The notes under the pieces were generated by a model. It ran no database searches, was not told the DNA's origin, and worked only from the letters and a program-made list of their open reading frames with translations. Below are positions 6,722-8,113 of a stretch of 8,113 nucleotides of DNA, piece after piece. The position numbers and the translations under genes were made by a program. The stretch covers positions 1-8,113 of the forward strand of contig DLGP01000032.1 in NCBI GenBank assembly GCA_002482765.1, read 5' to 3'. Position 1 is the stretch's first letter, and each line of letters opens with the position of its first letter. The stretch is from Alphaproteobacteria bacterium UBA7691 (lineage in GTDB: Bacteria > Pseudomonadota > Alphaproteobacteria > Ferrovibrionales > Ferrovibrionaceae).

Positions 6722-7144
6722 TTATTCCTCATCCAGGCCCCAGCCGCGCCACAGGGTGAGGATAGACAACGCGATCACCAGTAGGCCGAAGCCGATATGT
6801 GGCAAAGCCGCCGCAGCATAAAGCTCGTAGCCCAGCAGCCAGGGCGACAAGCTGAGCCAGAAGCCAAGGCCGAGCGTGACCCAGGCTTCCCAACGATCCA
6901 GCAAGGTCAGGGTCAGCGCGGCCAGAGCAAAAACCAGCATGCCGACAATCACCGCATTGAGCGTGGCATAATCCAGGCCGGTGAAACGGAAAGCCCAGGG
7001 CGAAACGCCGATGGCAACGCCCACAGCCATGGTGAGCCAGCTATCCCAGGGCAGCCGATGCGGCGGCTGCTGTTTCACATAGGCCCGGCTGCCGCGCGGA
7101 TCGAAGCGGTGCGGAAAGGAATGCAGTTTTGCGATCGGAACCAT
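6722..7144 (-). CDS. SPW-repeat small membrane protein
   Basis: A 140-residue protein with a basic, soluble N-terminal stretch of about 33 residues, then four predicted membrane helices (about 34-52, 59-82, 86-104 and 111-133) and an acidic end (GLDEE). It contains two copies of a two-helix unit, each carrying the Ser-Pro-Trp signature: GVSPWAF at 47-52 and SLSPWLLGY at 98-106. This defines the SPW-repeat family, whose function is unknown. The start is fixed by a strong GGAGGT 5 nt upstream; an in-frame ATG at 7177 lies in a hairpin and has no good ribosome binding site. It is divergent from ohr and 94 nt upstream of the sigma gene on the same strand. No terminator is seen after it, so read-through into the iron region is possible. 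Confidence 0.88.
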   Translation of the reverse strand: MVPIAKLHSFPHRFDPRGSRAYVKQQPPHRLPWDSWLTMAVGVAIGVSPWAFRFTGLDYATLNAVIVGMLVFALAALTLTLLDRWEAWVTLGLGFWLSLSPWLLGYELYAAAALPHIGFGLLVIALSILTLWRGWGLDEE

Positions 7145-7149
7145 GACAC

Positions 7150-7155
7150 ACCTCC
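7150..7155 (-). promoter_or_regulatory. Ribosome binding site of the SPW-repeat gene
   Basis: The minus strand reads GGAGGT, a 5-nt spacer (GTGTC), then ATG at 7144. This decides the start against the in-frame ATG 33 nt further upstream. Confidence 0.8.
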
Positions 7156-7170
7156 ATACAAGGGCAGACG

Positions 7171-7230
7171 GCGGCATGAATGCCGCAGGCGGTGCTCGGT
7201 CCCCCAGCCGAGCGCCGCAAGGGCGCCTGC
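7171..7230 (-). other. GC-rich hairpin-forming leader upstream of the SPW-repeat gene
   Basis: Two neighbouring inverted repeats lie in the 212-nt gap between the divergent SPW and ohr genes. Hairpin A has arms GCGGCAT and ATGCCGC at 7171-7177/7180-7186. Hairpin B is nested: outer arms GCAGGCG at 7185-7191 and CGCCTGC at 7224-7230, inner arms GCTCGG at 7194-7199 and CCGAGC at 7208-7213, closing an 8-nt loop containing a run of five C (G on the other strand). There is no T run, so it is not a standard terminator. It would form the 5' leader of the SPW mRNA. I do not recognise a known riboswitch class. The active strand is assumed from position. Confidence 0.4.
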
Positions 7231-7283
7231 CGGTGGATTAGATATGAGGGATGAAAGCGGCGAAAAAAAGATGATCGACCCTC

Positions 7284-7314
7284 TTGCCAGAATTTAAATT
7301 GTGCGCTATTTAAT
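7284..7314 (+). promoter_or_regulatory. Predicted sigma-70-type promoter of ohr
   Basis: A -35-like TTGCCA at 7284-7289 is followed by a -10-like element, either TATTTA at 7307-7312 (17-nt spacer) or TTTAAT at 7309-7314 (19-nt spacer). The position is 40-45 nt before the ohr start, in the only AT-rich part of the gap. Assigned by eye. Confidence 0.4.
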
Positions 7315-7317
7315 TTC
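7290..7317 (+). promoter_or_regulatory. Candidate OhrR operator
   Basis: Imperfect 28-nt palindrome with arms GAATTTAAAT (7290-7299) and ATTTAATTTC (7308-7317). The arms match at 9 of 10 positions around an 8-nt spacer TGTGCGCT. It covers the spacer and -10 region of the predicted ohr promoter, where a repressor would block RNA polymerase. AT-rich dyads of this type are known OhrR targets upstream of ohr genes, and an ohrR gene lies just downstream. It might also affect the divergent SPW gene. Confidence 0.6.
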
Positions 7318-7345
7318 TCGCAAGACAATATTTCCCCTTCACCTT

Positions 7346-7350
7346 AGGAG
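7346..7350 (+). promoter_or_regulatory. Ribosome binding site of ohr
   Basis: AGGAG with a 6-nt spacer before ATG at 7357, which supports this start. Confidence 0.75.
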
Positions 7351-7356
7351 CGTTCC

Positions 7357-7773
7357 ATGACCCCGCTTTACACCACCACCGCCACTGCCACCGGCGGCCG
7401 CGCCGGCCGCGTCACCTCGGCTGATGGCATCATCGACATGACCCTGGCGATGCCGAAGGAACTGGGCGGCCCGGGCAATGCCGCCAATCCGGAAACCTTC
7501 TTCGCTTCCGGCTATGCCGCCTGCTTCCAGGGCGCGTTGGGCCTGGTGGCGCGCGGCAAGGGCATCACCCTGCCGGCCGGCAACACCGTCACTGTCACCA
7601 TCGGCATCGGCAAGGATGAAACCAGCTTCGGCCTGAATGCCGCCATCGTGGTGCATCTGCCCGGCCTGGATCAGGCCACCGCCGACGCCCTGGCCCATGG
7701 CGCGCATCAGGTTTGCCCCTATTCCAAGGCCACCCGGGGCAATATCGACGCCACCGTGACGGCCACGGTGTAA
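7357..7773 (+). CDS. ohr: Organic hydroperoxide resistance protein Ohr (OsmC/Ohr family peroxidase)
   Basis: Thiol-dependent peroxidase that reduces organic and fatty-acid hydroperoxides to alcohols; Ohr enzymes are usually recycled by lipoylated proteins. The 138-residue length is normal. Both active-site cysteines are present: peroxidatic Cys56 in GYAACFQGAL and resolving Cys120 in HQVCPYSKATRGN. Glu46 in NPETFFASGY, ten residues before Cys56, matches the conserved catalytic glutamate, and an Arg in GGRAGR (Arg15 or Arg18) is the likely partner arginine. The N-terminal LYTTTATATGGRAG is the usual Ohr-subfamily opening (LYTA..ATGGR), which separates it from OsmC proper. Expected to be a cytoplasmic homodimer. 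It has a good ribosome binding site and a dyad operator in its promoter, and is followed by ohrR, consistent with induction by organic peroxide. Confidence 0.96.
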   Translation: MTPLYTTTATATGGRAGRVTSADGIIDMTLAMPKELGGPGNAANPETFFASGYAACFQGALGLVARGKGITLPAGNTVTVTIGIGKDETSFGLNAAIVVHLPGLDQATADALAHGAHQVCPYSKATRGNIDATVTATV

Positions 7774-7785
7774 TCACCCGCCTCC

Positions 7786-7814
7786 GGCCGGGCCGTGGTT
7801 AACACGGCCCGGCC
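7786..7814 (+). terminator. Strong GC hairpin between ohr and ohrR (terminator or attenuator)
   Basis: Perfect 12-bp inverted repeat, GGCCGGGCCGTG (7786-7797) and CACGGCCCGGCC (7803-7814), around a GTTAA loop, starting 12 nt after the ohr stop. The tail CTTGCTT is only modestly T-rich, so termination may be partial. This would yield much more ohr than ohrR message from a shared promoter, or protect the ohr mRNA 3' end. Confidence 0.65.
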
Positions 7815-7833
7815 CTTGCTTCAGAATGCAACC

Positions 7834-8113
7834 ATGACCGCCGATTCCGCCCTCAAGCTGGATGCCCAGCTCTGCTTTGCGCTTTATGCCGCTTCGAATG
7901 CGATGACGCGGCTATATCGCGACAAGCTGGAGCCATTGGGCCTGACCTATCCGCAATATCTGGTGCTGCTGGTGTTGTGGGAGCAGGATGACCTCACCGT
8001 CAGCCAGCTAGGCGAGCGGCTCTATCTCGATTCCGGCACACTGACGCCGATGCTCAAGCGCATGGAGCAGGCCGGCCATCTCAGCCGCCGCCGCGATCCC
8101 GCCGATGAACGCC
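7834..8113 (+). CDS. ohrR: OhrR, MarR-family organic-peroxide-sensing repressor (3' end outside window)
   Basis: Dimeric winged-helix repressor of ohr that releases DNA when a reactive N-terminal cysteine is oxidised by organic hydroperoxide. Ninety-three codons plus one base are visible, roughly the first 60 percent of a typical OhrR. The sensor cysteine is Cys14 in the signature QLCFALYAAS. Tyr28, Tyr39 and Tyr42 in the following helix region (RLYRDKLEPLGLTYPQYLVLL) are the kind known to contact that cysteine. The recognition region LTVSQLGERLYLDSGTLTPMLKRMEQAG (54-81) and the wing start RRRDPADER (85-93) follow. It is 60 nt downstream of ohr on the same strand, separated by a strong hairpin. 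The Shine-Dalgarno is weak, which suggests low translation or a modest dedicated promoter. Confidence 0.95.
   Translation, partial: MTADSALKLDAQLCFALYAASNAMTRLYRDKLEPLGLTYPQYLVLLVLWEQDDLTVSQLGERLYLDSGTLTPMLKRMEQAGHLSRRRDPADER

Noticed and set aside
7145..7177. In-frame extension of the SPW-repeat gene to ATG 7177
   Set aside because: That ATG lies in a hairpin without a good ribosome binding site, whereas the ATG at 7144 has GGAGGT 5 nt upstream.
7826..7837. Three-codon mini-ORF (ATG CAA CCA TGA) whose stop overlaps the ohrR start
   Set aside because: It could couple translation, but it has no ribosome binding site and is short enough to be chance.

Overview
The window is GC-rich and has no rRNA, tRNA, transposase, CRISPR array or plasmid signature. 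The OhrR and Ohr sequences, the FecI/FecR/receptor module and the codon use suggest a high-GC alphaproteobacterium, possibly of the Rhodospirillales type. That placement is an inference from protein style only.

Positions 1-6721 hold a minus-strand iron-acquisition region. Read in the direction of transcription it contains: a Fur-box-like operator (about 6676-6694); a FecI-type ECF sigma factor; a FecR-type membrane regulator; a TonB-dependent siderophore receptor with an N-terminal signalling (STN) domain; three tightly overlapping inner-membrane genes (DUF3649, PepSY-TM, DUF3325); and methionine sulfoxide reductase B (msrB), which runs off the left edge of the window. The logic is that of a cell-surface signalling system. 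When Fur is relieved by iron starvation, sigma and FecR are made. A ferric siderophore bound by the receptor is sensed through the STN domain and FecR, which releases the sigma factor to boost receptor transcription. The PepSY-TM protein and its two small partners probably act at the inner membrane, perhaps in reductive release of iron. msrB begins 21 nt after the last of them and may be co-transcribed as an oxidative-damage repair gene.

Positions 6722-7144 (minus strand) encode a small four-helix SPW-repeat membrane protein. It lies just upstream of the sigma-factor promoter and has a GC-rich, hairpin-forming leader.

Positions 7145-8113 hold a divergent plus-strand peroxide module: ohr (organic hydroperoxide reductase), then a strong GC hairpin, then ohrR, its MarR-family thiol-based repressor, cut by the right edge. 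A 28-nt AT-rich imperfect palindrome overlaps the predicted ohr promoter and is the likely OhrR operator.

No clearly new system was found. The points most worth following are the uncharacterised membrane cassette behind the receptor, the possible addition of msrB to an iron-starvation operon, the twin-arginine motif in FecR, and the structured leader of the SPW gene.
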